Origin: Burkholderia sp. D-99
GTDB lineage: Bacteria; Pseudomonadota; Gammaproteobacteria; Burkholderiales; Burkholderiaceae
Length of the DNA stretch: 64,000 nucleotides
Assembly: GCF_011605345.1 (NCBI RefSeq)
Contig: NZ_JAAOXM010000001.1
Location: forward strand, 1,116,001-1,180,000
Direction of reading: 5' to 3'
This document shows positions 44,676-53,613 of the stretch, in pieces. The notes under the pieces were generated by a model. That model was not told where the DNA came from, did not search any database, and worked only from the letters and a program-made list of their open reading frames with translations. Position numbers and translations under genes: made by a program. Position 1 is the stretch's first letter; every line of letters begins with the position of its first letter.

Positions 44676-45842
44676 TCAGTCCGACGCGATCCGGCAAGTC
44701 GCGTCGCGCTCCCACTGCACGAATACGTCCATGCCGGTGCGCGGCGACGCGAGTCCGCGCCATGCGGGCACGTCGGCGGTCACGCAGCCGAGCGCCGCGG
44801 TCTCGATCTCGAAGCGGTACGACGAACCGAAATAGCTCCAGTGGCGAATCCGGCCGGCCACTTCGTTGTGCACGCCGCCGCACGATGTGGCGGAGACACC
44901 GACCTTCTCCGGCCGCAGCGCGAACAGCAGCGCGTCGTCCGGCCGCGCGCCGCAGGCGGGCGCGACAAACCGCGCGTCGCCGACGCGATAGTGCGTCGCC
45001 GCGCCATCGCCGCCGAGCGCGACAGCTTCGATGAAGTTGCTCTTGCCGAGGAAATCCGCGACGAAGCGGTTGGCGGGCTGTTCGTACAGCCCGTCCGGCG
45101 TCCCGATCTGTTCGAGCCGGCCGTCGCGCATGATCGCGATGCGGTCCGACATCGACAGCGCCTCCTCCTGGTCGTGCGTGACGAACAGGAACGTCGCACC
45201 GAGCCGCTCGTGCAGCGCCTTGAGTTCGACCTGCACCTCGCCGCGCAGCTTGCGGTCGAGCGCGCCGAGCGGTTCGTCGAGCAGCACGAGATCGGGATCG
45301 AACACCAGCGCACGCGCAATCGCGACGCGCTGCTGCTGGCCGCCGGACAACTGGCGCGGCAAACGGTCCGCGAGATGGCCGAGCCGCACGAGATCGAGCG
45401 CGGCCTTCACGCGCTTCACCGCGTCGGGCCCCTTCTGCTTGCGCACCATCAGCGGATACGCGACGTTCTGCTCGACCGTCATGTGCGGAAACAGCGCATA
45501 ACCCTGGAACACCATCCCGAAGTTGCGTTTCTCGGGCGGCAACCCGACGATGCTGCGGCTGCCGACCCGCAGGTCGCCGGTGGTCGGATGCTCGAAGCCC
45601 GCGACGATCGTCAGCAACGTCGTCTTGCCGGAACCCGACGGCCCGAGGATCGTCAGGAATTCGCCGCGCGGAATGTCGATCGTCGTTTCCCGCAGCGCCT
45701 GCACGCTGCCGTAGCGCTTCGACACGCGGTCGATCTGCAGGCCCGCGCCGCTCGCCGTGCGCCCCGCCGATTCCGCATGAACCGGATGCGCACCGGGCCT
45801 TCCCCGCTCCACACCTGCCGACGTCTCCATCACCGCGCTCAT
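44676..45842 (-). CDS. Pot-type ABC ATPase (PotA-like)
   Basis: The 388-aa ATPase has the core ABC domain ([37 protein letters not shown]) and a C-terminal TOBE-type lobe, typical of PotA and MalK-like ATPases. SKRYGSVQALRETTIDIPRGEFLTILGPSG marks the N terminus. The start at 45842 has CAGGAGACACACG upstream; an earlier ATG at 45884 sits in the operator region. It is the first gene of the minus-strand run that ends at aruI, opposite the enoyl-CoA hydratase gene. Confidence 0.9.
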   Translation of the reverse strand: MSAVMETSAGVERGRPGAHPVHAESAGRTASGAGLQIDRVSKRYGSVQALRETTIDIPRGEFLTILGPSGSGKTTLLTIVAGFEHPTTGDLRVGSRSIVGLPPEKRNFGMVFQGYALFPHMTVEQNVAYPLMVRKQKGPDAVKRVKAALDLVRLGHLADRLPRQLSGGQQQRVAIARALVFDPDLVLLDEPLGALDRKLRGEVQVELKALHERLGATFLFVTHDQEEALSMSDRIAIMRDGRLEQIGTPDGLYEQPANRFVADFLGKSNFIEAVALGGDGAATHYRVGDARFVAPACGARPDDALLFALRPEKVGVSATSCGGVHNEVAGRIRHWSYFGSSYRFEIETAALGCVTADVPAWRGLASPRTGMDVFVQWERDATCRIASD

Positions 45843-45872
45843 CGTGTGTCTCCTGGTCAACTCACATTTGGG

Positions 45873-45901
45873 TTGAACGTTCATTTAACAGAACTTATAC
45901 T
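45873..45901 (+). promoter_or_regulatory. Operator-promoter of the enoyl-CoA hydratase operon
   Basis: TTGAAC (45873-45878) and TATACT (45896-45901) are separated by 17 bp. The sequence 45873-45888, read on the minus strand as TTAAATGAACGTTCAA, matches the palindrome found at 52862 in 14 of 16 positions. It lies between the divergent potA-like and enoyl-CoA hydratase genes and could control both. Confidence 0.75.
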
Positions 45902-45986
45902 ATGCCGAAATGCGGTTCGCAAGTAGCGGCGACCCTTGCCGGCTCTGACACACACAACACCCAACACCAAGGAGACAGTGATCAGT

Positions 45987-46775
45987 ATGAGCAACGAGGA
46001 CATCCGAATCGAACGGCACGACGGCGTCGTGACGCTTCGCCTGAACCGCCCGGCGAAGCGCAATTCGCTCGCGCGGCCGCATCTCGACTTTCTTCGCGAC
46101 ACGCTCGATGCGCTCGCGAACGACCCGGCCGTGCGCTGCCTCGTGCTGACCGGCACCGGCAGCGCGTTCTGTGCGGGTGCGGACGTCGACGAATGGGCCG
46201 AGGCCGAGCGCAACGGCGAACTCGACACCTACGGCTGGAGCGAGCGCGCGCACCGGTTCGTCGAAGCGCTGGCCGCCTTTCCGCGCCCCACCGTCGCGGC
46301 GCTGAACGGCTCGACGGTCGGCGCCGGCGCCGACATCGGCTTCGCCTGCGACTTCCGCATCGCGAGCACGGCCGCGACGCTGCGCTGCGGCTATACGGGC
46401 ATGGGCTACAGCCCCGACATGGGCGGCAGCTGGTTCCTGCCGCGTCTCGCACGGCCCGACGTCGTGCGCCGCTACATCTTCCTGAACGAACGCTGGAACG
46501 CGCAGGACGCGCTCGCGGCCGGCTTCGTGTCGGACGTCGTCGATGCCGACGCGTTCGCGCAGCACGTCGCCACCTTCGCCGCACGTCTCGCGCAAGGGCC
46601 GAGCGTCGCGTTCGGCCATGCGAAGGCGCTGCTCGCGCAGTCGCTCACCCACACCCTCGCCGAGCAGTTGCGCGGCGAGCTGGCGGCCTGCGTCGCTTGC
46701 GGTCACAGCGAGGACGGCCAGGAAGCGCTTCGCGCGTCGGTCGAGGGGCGCGCACCTAATTTTGTCGGGAGATGA
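45987..46775 (+). CDS. Enoyl-CoA hydratase/isomerase family protein
   Basis: The 262-aa crotonase-fold protein shows GVVTLRLNRPAKRNSLARPHLDFLRDTL near residues 10-37, GSAFCAGADVDEW near 64-76 and NGSTVGAGADIGFACDFRIAS near 108-128. A nearby in-frame GTG at 45978 is an alternative start. The next gene begins 3 bp after its stop. Partner genes (acyl-CoA dehydrogenase, acyl-CoA synthetase, ETF) suggest hydration of a CoA-linked unsaturated acid. Confidence in the exact reaction is low, because crotonase-fold proteins vary. Confidence 0.83.
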   Translation: MSNEDIRIERHDGVVTLRLNRPAKRNSLARPHLDFLRDTLDALANDPAVRCLVLTGTGSAFCAGADVDEWAEAERNGELDTYGWSERAHRFVEALAAFPRPTVAALNGSTVGAGADIGFACDFRIASTAATLRCGYTGMGYSPDMGGSWFLPRLARPDVVRRYIFLNERWNAQDALAAGFVSDVVDADAFAQHVATFAARLAQGPSVAFGHAKALLAQSLTHTLAEQLRGELAACVACGHSEDGQEALRASVEGRAPNFVGR

Positions 46776-46778
46776 TTC

Positions 46779-47936
46779 ATGGATTTTTCGCTGACTCATG
46801 AGCAGGAAATGCTGGTGTCGTCGCTGCGTCAGTTCGTCGAGAAGGAACTGCAGCCCCATGAATTCGCGGTCGACCGTGCGGACGACGTGTCGCCCGAACT
46901 CGCCGATTCGATCCGCCGCAAGGCGCTCGAACTGGGCTTCTACGCGTTCAACATGCCCGAAAGCGCCGGTGGCCCGGGCCTCGACTACCTGACGCAGGCG
47001 CTCGTCGAGCGCGAGCTCGGCCGCACGAGCTGGGCGCTGCACGTGTTCGTCGCGCGGCCGAGCAAGATCCTGATGGCCTGCAAGGGCGACCAGATCGAGC
47101 GCTACCTGAAGCCGACCGTGCGCGGCGAGCGCGTGGACTGCTTCGCGCTGACCGAGCCGGGCGCCGGTTCCGACGCGATGGGCATCCGCACACGCGCGGT
47201 GCGCGACGGCGACGACTACGTGATCAACGGCAGCAAGCACTTCATCAGCCACGCGGATACGGCCGATTTCGTGATCCTGTTCGCCGTCACCGGCGAGGAG
47301 GAAGTGCGCGGCCAGAAACGCAAGCGCGTGACCTGCTTCCTGATCGACAAGGACACGCCGGGCATGACCGTGCGGCGCGGCCCGCACTGCACGAGCCTGC
47401 GCGGCTACCACCAGTCGGAGATCTTCCTGACCGACTGCCGCGTCAGCACCGCACAGATCCTCGGCGAAGAGCATCGCGGCTTCGAGCTCGCGAACGACTG
47501 GCTGACCGCCGGCCGCGTGATGGTGGCGGCCAACAACATCGGCCGCGCGCAGCGCGCGTTCGAGATGGCCGCCGAATGGGCCGCGACGCGCCACCAGTTC
47601 GGCAAGCGCATCGGCGAATTCCAGGGCACGTCGTTCAAGCTCGCCGACATGCAGACCGAAATCCGCGCGGCGGAACTCGTCACGCTCTACACCGCGCAGA
47701 AGCTCGACCTGGGCACGATGACCGACGGTGACGCCGCGCTCGCGAAGCTGCTGGCGACCGAAACGCTCGGCCGCGTGACCGATCATGCGGTGCAGATCTA
47801 CGGCGGCATGGGGCTGATGGACGAACTGCCGATCGAGCGCTTCTGGCGCGATGCGCGCATCGAGCGCATCTGGGAAGGCACGTCCGAGATCCAGCGGCAC
47901 ATCCTGTCCAAGGAAATCCTCCGACGCTACAGCTGA
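46779..47936 (+). CDS. Acyl-CoA dehydrogenase
   Basis: The 385-aa flavoenzyme has the complete acyl-CoA dehydrogenase pattern: FALTEPGAGSDAMGIRTRAV near residues 123-142, GSKHFISHADTADF, and the C-terminal IERIWEGTSEIQRHILSKEIL in which Glu366 is the expected catalytic base. It would oxidise a saturated acyl-CoA and pass electrons to the EtfAB pair encoded in the same block. It starts 3 bp after the enoyl-CoA hydratase gene and is followed by the CoA synthetase after 50 bp. Substrate chain length is not readable. A guanidino- or trimethylammonium-butyryl-CoA is proposed. Confidence 0.9.
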   Translation: MDFSLTHEQEMLVSSLRQFVEKELQPHEFAVDRADDVSPELADSIRRKALELGFYAFNMPESAGGPGLDYLTQALVERELGRTSWALHVFVARPSKILMACKGDQIERYLKPTVRGERVDCFALTEPGAGSDAMGIRTRAVRDGDDYVINGSKHFISHADTADFVILFAVTGEEEVRGQKRKRVTCFLIDKDTPGMTVRRGPHCTSLRGYHQSEIFLTDCRVSTAQILGEEHRGFELANDWLTAGRVMVAANNIGRAQRAFEMAAEWAATRHQFGKRIGEFQGTSFKLADMQTEIRAAELVTLYTAQKLDLGTMTDGDAALAKLLATETLGRVTDHAVQIYGGMGLMDELPIERFWRDARIERIWEGTSEIQRHILSKEILRRYS

Positions 47937-47986
47937 CGCGAACCGTCGCGCCGGCAGGCCCGGCGCGACTTCCGAAAGGACTTTTC

Positions 47987-50116
47987 ATGACTTCCTCTCC
48001 CGCAGTCAGGGATCGCCGCACCACCGCCGCGGCCAACCTGCGCCGGCTGCTCGAGCCGGCCAGCCTCGCGTTCGTCGGTGGACGCGGCATCGCGGGCGCC
48101 GTGCAGCGCTGCCGCGACTTCGGTTACGCCGGCGATATCTGGCTCGTCAACCCGAACCATGCCGACATCGACGGCGTACGCTGCCACGCGAGCGTCGCCG
48201 ACCTGCCCGCCGCGCCCGACGCCGTGTTCGTCGCGGTGCCCGCGCGCCAGGCGATCGACGTCGTGCGCGCGCTCGCCGAACGCGGCGCGGGCGGCGCGAT
48301 CGTCTATGCATCGGGCTTCTCCGAGACCGGCGCCGACGGCGCCGCGCTGCAGCAAGCGCTCGTCGACGCGGCCGGCGACATGGCCGTGCTCGGACCGAAC
48401 TGCTACGGCCTGATCAACGGCCTGAACGGCAGCGCGCTGTGGCCTGTTGCGCACGGCGCGCCGCGCGTCGAATCCGGTGTCGCCGTGATCACGCAGAGCG
48501 GCAACCTCGCGTACAACCTGTCGATGAGTGCACGCTCGGTGCCGTTCGCGTACCTCGCGAGCGTCGGCAACCAGGCATCGGTCGACATCGCGCGCCTCGT
48601 CGACGCGTTCGTCGACGATCCGCGTATCCGTGCGATCGGCGTGCATCTCGAAGGCCTGAAGGACGTGCGTGCGTTCAGCGAAGCCGCCGCACGCGCGCTC
48701 GCACGCGGCGTGCCGATCGTCGCGCTGAAGAGCGGCACGTCGACGCTCGGCGCGCAGCTCGCGATGAGCCACACGAGTTCGCTCGCGGGCTCGGACGCGC
48801 TGTACGACGCGCTGTTCCAGCGGCTCGGCGTGATCCGTGTGAAGGACCCGGTCGGCCTCGTCGAGACGCTGAAGCTGCTCGCGATCGCCGGTGTACCCGA
48901 GCGCCGCACGCTGGCCGCGCTCGCGACGTCCGGCGGCGACGCGGGGCTCGTCGCCGATCTCGGCGAAGCACGCGGCATTGCGTTCCCGCCGGTCGGCGAC
49001 GCGGGCCGCGACGCGCTCGGCAACGTGCTGCCCGCCTACGCGACGATCGCGAACCCGCTCGACTTCACGACGACGCCGTGGGGCGACCCCGACAAGATGC
49101 GCGCATGCTGCGACGCGCTGCTGGCCGATCGCCCGGGCGCGGCCGCGATGATCCTCGACTATCCGCAGGAAGCAACCGGCGAACGGCCGCTGTGCGACAT
49201 CGCGGCCGGCGCGTTCGCGGCGTCCGCGCGCCAGCACGGCGTGGTCGGTGCGGTCATCTCGGTGTTTCCCGACCTGACGCCGCCCGCTCACGCGGCACGC
49301 ATGGCCGCGGCCGGCATCGCGCCGCTGCAGGGGCTCGCCGAAGGGATCGACGCGATCGGTGCAGCCATGACCTACGGCGACACGCGCCGCCGCATCCTCG
49401 ATGCCGATGCGCTGAACGCACTGCCCGTACTGCGGGCCGGTCATGGCGACGACGGCACCGCCACGCTGCACGACGAATGGGCAAGCAAGCGGATGCTGGC
49501 CGCGCACGGGCTCGACGTGCCGCCAGCCGAATGCGTCGCCCCCGCCGATGCGCCGGCCGCCGCCGAGCGGCTCGGCTTTCCGGTGTGCGTGAAGGTCGTC
49601 AGCGATCGCCTGCCGCACAAGACCGAGGCCGGCGCGGTCGCGTTGAAACTTGCGTCACCCGAGGCCGTCGCCGAGGCCGTTGCACGGATGACCGAGCAAG
49701 TCGCACGCTACGCGCCTGACGTGCGCGTCGAGCGCATCCTGGTCGAAAAAATGGCCGACGCGCCGCTGCTCGAACTGATCGTCGGCGTGAAGCGCGAGCC
49801 GAACTTCGGTCTCGCGATCGTGCTCGGCGCCGGCGGCGTGCTGGTCGAACTGATCCGCGACACCGCGACGCTGCTGCTGCCGGTACGAGAAAGCGACGTG
49901 CGCGATGCGCTGCTCGGGCTGAAGCTCGGGCCGCTGCTGACCGGCTATCGCGGGCGGCCGAAGGCCGATCTCGACGCCGTCGTCGCGAACGTGATGGCGA
50001 TCGCGCGCTTCGCGCAGGCGCACGCGGACACGCTCGTCGAACTGGACGTCAATCCGCTGCTGGCGATGGAACACGGCGCGGTGGCGGTCGATGCGCTGGT
50101 GAGGCTCGACACGTAA
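47987..50116 (+). CDS. NDP-forming acyl-CoA synthetase (acetate-CoA ligase family)
   Basis: The 709-aa protein has an N-terminal CoA-binding domain (ASLAFVGGRGIAGAVQRCRDFGYAGDIWLVNPNH), a succinyl-CoA ligase-like centre (GPNCYGLINGLNGSALWPVAHG, ITQSGNLAYNLSMSA, TSGGDAGLVADLGEARG) and a C-terminal ATP-grasp (GFPVCVKVVSDRLPHKTEAGAVALKL). Such proteins activate carboxylic acids with CoA and ATP. It is the third gene in the run with enoyl-CoA hydratase and acyl-CoA dehydrogenase, so it probably loads the substrate onto CoA before oxidation. The RBS is a modest GAAAGGA. Confidence 0.85.
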   Translation: MTSSPAVRDRRTTAAANLRRLLEPASLAFVGGRGIAGAVQRCRDFGYAGDIWLVNPNHADIDGVRCHASVADLPAAPDAVFVAVPARQAIDVVRALAERGAGGAIVYASGFSETGADGAALQQALVDAAGDMAVLGPNCYGLINGLNGSALWPVAHGAPRVESGVAVITQSGNLAYNLSMSARSVPFAYLASVGNQASVDIARLVDAFVDDPRIRAIGVHLEGLKDVRAFSEAAARALARGVPIVALKSGTSTLGAQLAMSHTSSLAGSDALYDALFQRLGVIRVKDPVGLVETLKLLAIAGVPERRTLAALATSGGDAGLVADLGEARGIAFPPVGDAGRDALGNVLPAYATIANPLDFTTTPWGDPDKMRACCDALLADRPGAAAMILDYPQEATGERPLCDIAAGAFAASARQHGVVGAVISVFPDLTPPAHAARMAAAGIAPLQGLAEGIDAIGAAMTYGDTRRRILDADALNALPVLRAGHGDDGTATLHDEWASKRMLAAHGLDVPPAECVAPADAPAAAERLGFPVCVKVVSDRLPHKTEAGAVALKLASPEAVAEAVARMTEQVARYAPDVRVERILVEKMADAPLLELIVGVKREPNFGLAIVLGAGGVLVELIRDTATLLLPVRESDVRDALLGLKLGPLLTGYRGRPKADLDAVVANVMAIARFAQAHADTLVELDVNPLLAMEHGAVAVDALVRLDT

Positions 50117-50133
50117 CGCCGGCCTGAAGTGCG

Positions 50134-50166
50134 CCGGCCCGCTCGCGTTTTACGCGGGCGGGCCGG
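50134..50166. terminator. Hairpin between convergent CoA synthetase and oxidase genes
   Basis: Arms 50134-50147 and 50153-50166 pair in 13 of 14 positions plus one G:T, with a TTTTA loop. No long T-run follows, but placement between convergent genes supports termination. Confidence 0.55.
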
Positions 50167-50188
50167 TGTCGATCGGGCGGAACGAAGC

Positions 50189-51580
50189 TCAGAGCACCTT
50201 GCCGGGATTGAGCAGCCCGAGCGGATCGAATGCGTGCTTGAGCCTGCGCATCGCGGCCACCTCGGCGTCGCTGCGCGAGCAGCCGAGCCAGTCGCGCTTG
50301 TAGCGCCCGATTCCGTGCTCGGCCGACACCGAGCCGCCCGCATCGCGCACCAGCGGATACAGCACCGCGTCGACGTCGTGCGCGCTTTCGCCCGCCGCAT
50401 ACGGCGCCGATACGCAGACATGCAGGTTGCTGTCGCCGAGATGCCCGAAGAAGAACACGTGCGCGCCGGGCCAGCGCATCGTCAGCGCGCGATCGCACGC
50501 GTCGATGAACGCCGCCGTCTCGCGCGGCGGAATCCCCACGTCGAAATTCACCAGGCCGGGCAGCGCGTCGATCGCGAGCCCTTCCCGCAGCGTCCAGAAC
50601 GCCTGCGCGTCCGCGGCGCTCTGCGCGAGCGCCGCGTCGTCGATCAGCCCGCGTTCGAGCCAGCCGGCCAGCACGGTTTCGAACCGCTCGGCGGTCTGCG
50701 CCGCATCGCCGCTCGCGCACTCGATCAGCACCTTGACGCCGCCATCCGCCGGCAACGGCGCACGAAGGCCCGGCGTGTGTTCGGCGACGTAGCCGTAGAA
50801 CGCCGACCACATCGTCTCGAAACTCAGCAAGTCCGCGCACGACGCCCGCGCGTCGCGCAGCAGCGCGAGCGCCGCGGCCGTGTCGCGCACCGCGCACAGT
50901 GCGGTCGACGGTGCGGCGATCTTCGAATGCAGCCGCAGCACGACACGCGTGACGATGCCGAGCGTACCTTCGCTGCCGACGAAGATCTGCCGCAGGTCGT
51001 ACCCCGCGTTGTTTTTCAGCAGCTTGTTCAGCGAACTCAACACGGTGCCGTCGGATAGCACGACTTCCAGGCCGAGCACCTGCTCACGCGTGGTGCCGTA
51101 GCGGATCACGCGGTTGCCGCCCGCGTTGGTCGCGACATTGCCGCCTACCTGGCACGAGCCGCGCGCGCCGAGATCGATGCCGAGCGCGAACCCCGCCTCG
51201 TCCACCGCCTGTTGCAGATCCTGCAGCGTGGTACCGGCCCAGGCCATGACGGTCGCCGCCTCCGCGTCGATCTCGACGACGCCCGTCAGCCGCTCGAGCG
51301 ACAGCGCGACATCGCCCGCGGCCGGCGCCGCGCCGGCGGCGAGCCCCGTCATCCCGCCCTGCGGCACGACCGTCTGCCGGTATGCGGTGCAGATCGCGAG
51401 CGCGCGGCTCACGTCGCCGACGCTGCGCGGCCGCAGCAACGCACGCGGCCGCACGCCCGGCGCTTCGCCGTAGTTCGTGAAATGACGCGCGCCGATCGCG
51501 TCGCCCGTGCTCACGCAATCGTCGCCGAGCGCATCGCGCAGCGCGGCGACGACGTCGCCGTTCGAGGAAGAATCGGACAT
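50189..51580 (-). CDS. FAD-binding oxidase (GlcD/D-lactate dehydrogenase-like)
   Basis: The 463-aa flavoprotein has an FAD_binding_4 domain (VVPQGGMTGLAAGAAPAAGDVALSLERLTGV and LGARGSCQVGGNVATNAGGNRVIRYG) and a C-terminal oxidase domain ending in SVSAEHGIGRYKRDWLGCSRSDAEVAAMRRLKHAFDPLGLLNPGKVL. Such enzymes oxidise D-2-hydroxy acids such as D-lactate, glycolate or D-2-hydroxyglutarate. It follows the porin gene by 43 bp and shares its operator. A role in converting a 2-hydroxy acid of the pathway to a 2-oxo acid is plausible, but the substrate is unknown. Start 51580 is chosen on the family N terminus. Confidence 0.85.
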   Translation of the reverse strand: MSDSSSNGDVVAALRDALGDDCVSTGDAIGARHFTNYGEAPGVRPRALLRPRSVGDVSRALAICTAYRQTVVPQGGMTGLAAGAAPAAGDVALSLERLTGVVEIDAEAATVMAWAGTTLQDLQQAVDEAGFALGIDLGARGSCQVGGNVATNAGGNRVIRYGTTREQVLGLEVVLSDGTVLSSLNKLLKNNAGYDLRQIFVGSEGTLGIVTRVVLRLHSKIAAPSTALCAVRDTAAALALLRDARASCADLLSFETMWSAFYGYVAEHTPGLRAPLPADGGVKVLIECASGDAAQTAERFETVLAGWLERGLIDDAALAQSAADAQAFWTLREGLAIDALPGLVNFDVGIPPRETAAFIDACDRALTMRWPGAHVFFFGHLGDSNLHVCVSAPYAAGESAHDVDAVLYPLVRDAGGSVSAEHGIGRYKRDWLGCSRSDAEVAAMRRLKHAFDPLGLLNPGKVL

Positions 51581-51623
51581 GGTCGACGGGGCCGGCCGTT
51601 CCCGGCCCATGGAAAAAGAAGGA

Positions 51624-52754
51624 TCAGAAGTTGTGCCGCATGCCGACGCGCGCGGCGGCCTGCGTGCGGCTCGTCGACGGCGCGAAGCTGTAGCCGATCA
51701 CCGCGTCGACGCCGTTCGACGCACGCATCCAGTCGACGGCCGCATACACGTCGGTGCGCTTCGACAACGCGTAGTGCGTCCCCAGCGCGACCTCGTGCCA
51801 GTGATGGCCTTCGAACGTCGTGTACTGGTAGCCCGCGACGAGCGACAGCGGCGCGGTCGCCTGGTACACGCCGCCCGCCTCGTACACGCGCATCGTCGAC
51901 GATTGCCCGTAGCCCTTGAACGTCGTGTTGCTGAAGTCGGCGCTGAGCGTCAGCTTGCCGAGCACGTACGATGCGCCGATCCCGAAGATCGACTGCGAAT
52001 TGATCGCAAACGGCGTCGAGTCGTGCAGGTCGGTGACGGCGCCCGTCGCCGGATCGATCGTCGCGACCGTCTGCCCGAGCATCGTCGTCACGCCCATCTG
52101 CGCATACGGGTCGAGCGCCGCGAGCCCGCGCGGCGAATTGAGCCGCGTATAGTTGCCGCCCGCCGAGAAATCGCCTTGCGTATAGGTCGCGCCGACGCTC
52201 CACGCGCTGCCGTCGTGGAAACTGCCCGCGTCGTTGCTGAACGAGTACATGCCGCCGACCACCAGCCCGTGGAAGCTGTTGCTGACGAACTTCACCGCGT
52301 TCTGCAACCGGTCGCCGCTCTGGCGGTCGAAATCGCCGAGGTGCACGCCGTAGCCGCTGCCGAACGCGCTGACGTTGAACGCCGCGGTGAAGTCGAATGC
52401 GAAGTCGTACTGATTGCCGAACGTCAGCGTGCCCCAGTCGTTGCCGAGCCCCACGTAAGCCTGGCGCCCGAACATCGCGCCGCCCTGGTTCAGCTTGCCC
52501 GTGCCGAGTCGGAAGCCGTTCTCGAGCTTGAACACGGCCTTGTTGCCGCCGCCGAGATCCTCGGTGCCCATCAGGCCGACGCGGTTGCCGTACGACACGC
52601 CGTCGTCGAACAGGTACGCGTGCGCGCCGCCCGTGTTGTTCACGTAGGTGATGCCGCCGTCGATGATCCCGTACAGCGACACGCTGCTCTGCGCGTGCGC
52701 ATGACCGTGGACCATCACCGACATCATGCCGGCCAGCAGGAAGCGTTTCTTCAT
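51624..52754 (-). CDS. Outer-membrane porin (OmpC/Gram-negative porin family)
   Basis: The 376-aa protein starts with a signal peptide (MKKRFLLAGMMSVMVHGHAHA) and then reads QSSVSLYGIIDGGITYVNN, the standard opening of Burkholderia-type trimeric porins. The rest is beta-strand rich, ending in the C-terminal aromatic pattern RTQAAARVGMRHNF. It may provide the outer-membrane route for the block substrates. It is driven by the palindrome promoter at 52849-52877 and followed by the FAD oxidase gene. A longer frame upstream is unsupported. Confidence 0.9.
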   Translation of the reverse strand: MKKRFLLAGMMSVMVHGHAHAQSSVSLYGIIDGGITYVNNTGGAHAYLFDDGVSYGNRVGLMGTEDLGGGNKAVFKLENGFRLGTGKLNQGGAMFGRQAYVGLGNDWGTLTFGNQYDFAFDFTAAFNVSAFGSGYGVHLGDFDRQSGDRLQNAVKFVSNSFHGLVVGGMYSFSNDAGSFHDGSAWSVGATYTQGDFSAGGNYTRLNSPRGLAALDPYAQMGVTTMLGQTVATIDPATGAVTDLHDSTPFAINSQSIFGIGASYVLGKLTLSADFSNTTFKGYGQSSTMRVYEAGGVYQATAPLSLVAGYQYTTFEGHHWHEVALGTHYALSKRTDVYAAVDWMRASNGVDAVIGYSFAPSTSRTQAAARVGMRHNF

Positions 52755-52848
52755 TTCCGGTGTCTCCAGTTTCCGCGCGACGCGGATCGATTGTCGTTGT
52801 TCGTGAAAGACCGCCCGCCTGCTTCGCTTCGGCATCGCGGCGCTGGCG

Positions 52849-52877
52849 AGTATAGGTTTCGTTGAATGAATGTTCAA
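52849..52877 (-). promoter_or_regulatory. Operator-promoter of the porin operon
   Basis: On the minus strand TTGAAC (52877-52872) and TATACT (52854-52849) are spaced 17 bp, exactly as at the Aot-like operon. The palindrome TTGAATGAATGTTCAA occupies 52862-52877. The porin start is about 95 bp downstream. Confidence 0.75.
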
Positions 52878-52930
52878 TCGATTGAGGCATCGATCGGCAC
52901 CGGTGTTTACACGCATCGGCGATATCTTTA

Positions 52931-52959
52931 TTGAAAAAACGTTCAACCCGTCATAACAT
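52931..52959 (+). promoter_or_regulatory. Operator-promoter of the thioesterase-ALDH operon
   Basis: TTGAAA (52931-52936) and TAACAT (52954-52959) are spaced 17 bp. TTGAAAAAACGTTCAA fills 52931-52946, with outer arms TTGAA and TTCAA. This divergent partner of the porin promoter leads to the thioesterase ATG at 53017. Confidence 0.7.
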
Positions 52960-53016
52960 CGGCCGGCAGCCCCGCGGACGACATGCGGGCCCGTTCCGAA
53001 CCTCGGAGTGCACCGG

Positions 53017-53595
53017 ATGACGCACCACCTCAGCCCCGCCGCCGAGCCGCGCCTGCGCTCGGCCTACGAAGGACAGAAGTCTCGCCCGTACGACCCCGCC
53101 GCGCCGATTGCGACGCCGCTGGAACTGCACCGCTGCACCGTGCAGCCCGAATGGGTCGACTACAACGGCCACATGAGCGAATCGTGCTATCTGCTCGTGT
53201 TCGGCGACAGCAGCGACGCGTTCTTCCGCTACTTCGGCATCGACGACGACTATCGCGAATCCGGCCGCTCGATCTATTCGGCGGAGACGCACATCCGTCA
53301 CCTGGGAGAAGCGATGCTCGGCGAACCGCTCAGGCTGACGCTGCGTCTGCTCGATGTCGACGACCGGCGCCTGCACGTGTTCCATTCGATGCATCACGCG
53401 ACGACCGGCGCGCAACTCGCGACCGGCGAGCAGCTGCTGACGCACGTCGACATGCGCGCGAAGCGTTCCGCGCCGTTTCCCGACACGATGCGCCGGCAGC
53501 TCGACGCGATTCACGCCGAACACGCACGCGCACCGCGCGAACCTCATGCGGGCCGCGCGATCGCGATCCGCCGCCCCGCCCCCGCTTCACGCTGA
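53017..53595 (+). CDS. Acyl-CoA thioesterase, hotdog fold
   Basis: The 192-aa protein contains the hotdog signature QPEWVDYNGHMSESCYLLVFGDSSDAFFRYFGID near residues 46-79 (Asp and His in DYNGHM are the usual catalytic pair) and THIRHLGEAMLGEPLRLTLRLLD. From memory, a similar thioesterase domain is fused to carnitine dehydrogenase in other bacteria and releases betaine from betainyl-CoA. Start 53017 has CGGAG nearby; a GTG nine bases earlier is possible. It is followed by the aldehyde dehydrogenase after 18 bp, and may release a free acid at the end of the CoA pathway. Confidence 0.82.
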   Translation: MTHHLSPAAEPRLRSAYEGQKSRPYDPAAPIATPLELHRCTVQPEWVDYNGHMSESCYLLVFGDSSDAFFRYFGIDDDYRESGRSIYSAETHIRHLGEAMLGEPLRLTLRLLDVDDRRLHVFHSMHHATTGAQLATGEQLLTHVDMRAKRSAPFPDTMRRQLDAIHAEHARAPREPHAGRAIAIRRPAPASR

Positions 53596-53613
53596 ACCCC
53601 GACGGAGCCTTCC

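Noticed and set aside
51511-52890. Second minus-strand frame over the porin gene
   Set aside because: Frame-shifted, Arg-rich shadow; the true frame has a signal peptide and porin motifs.
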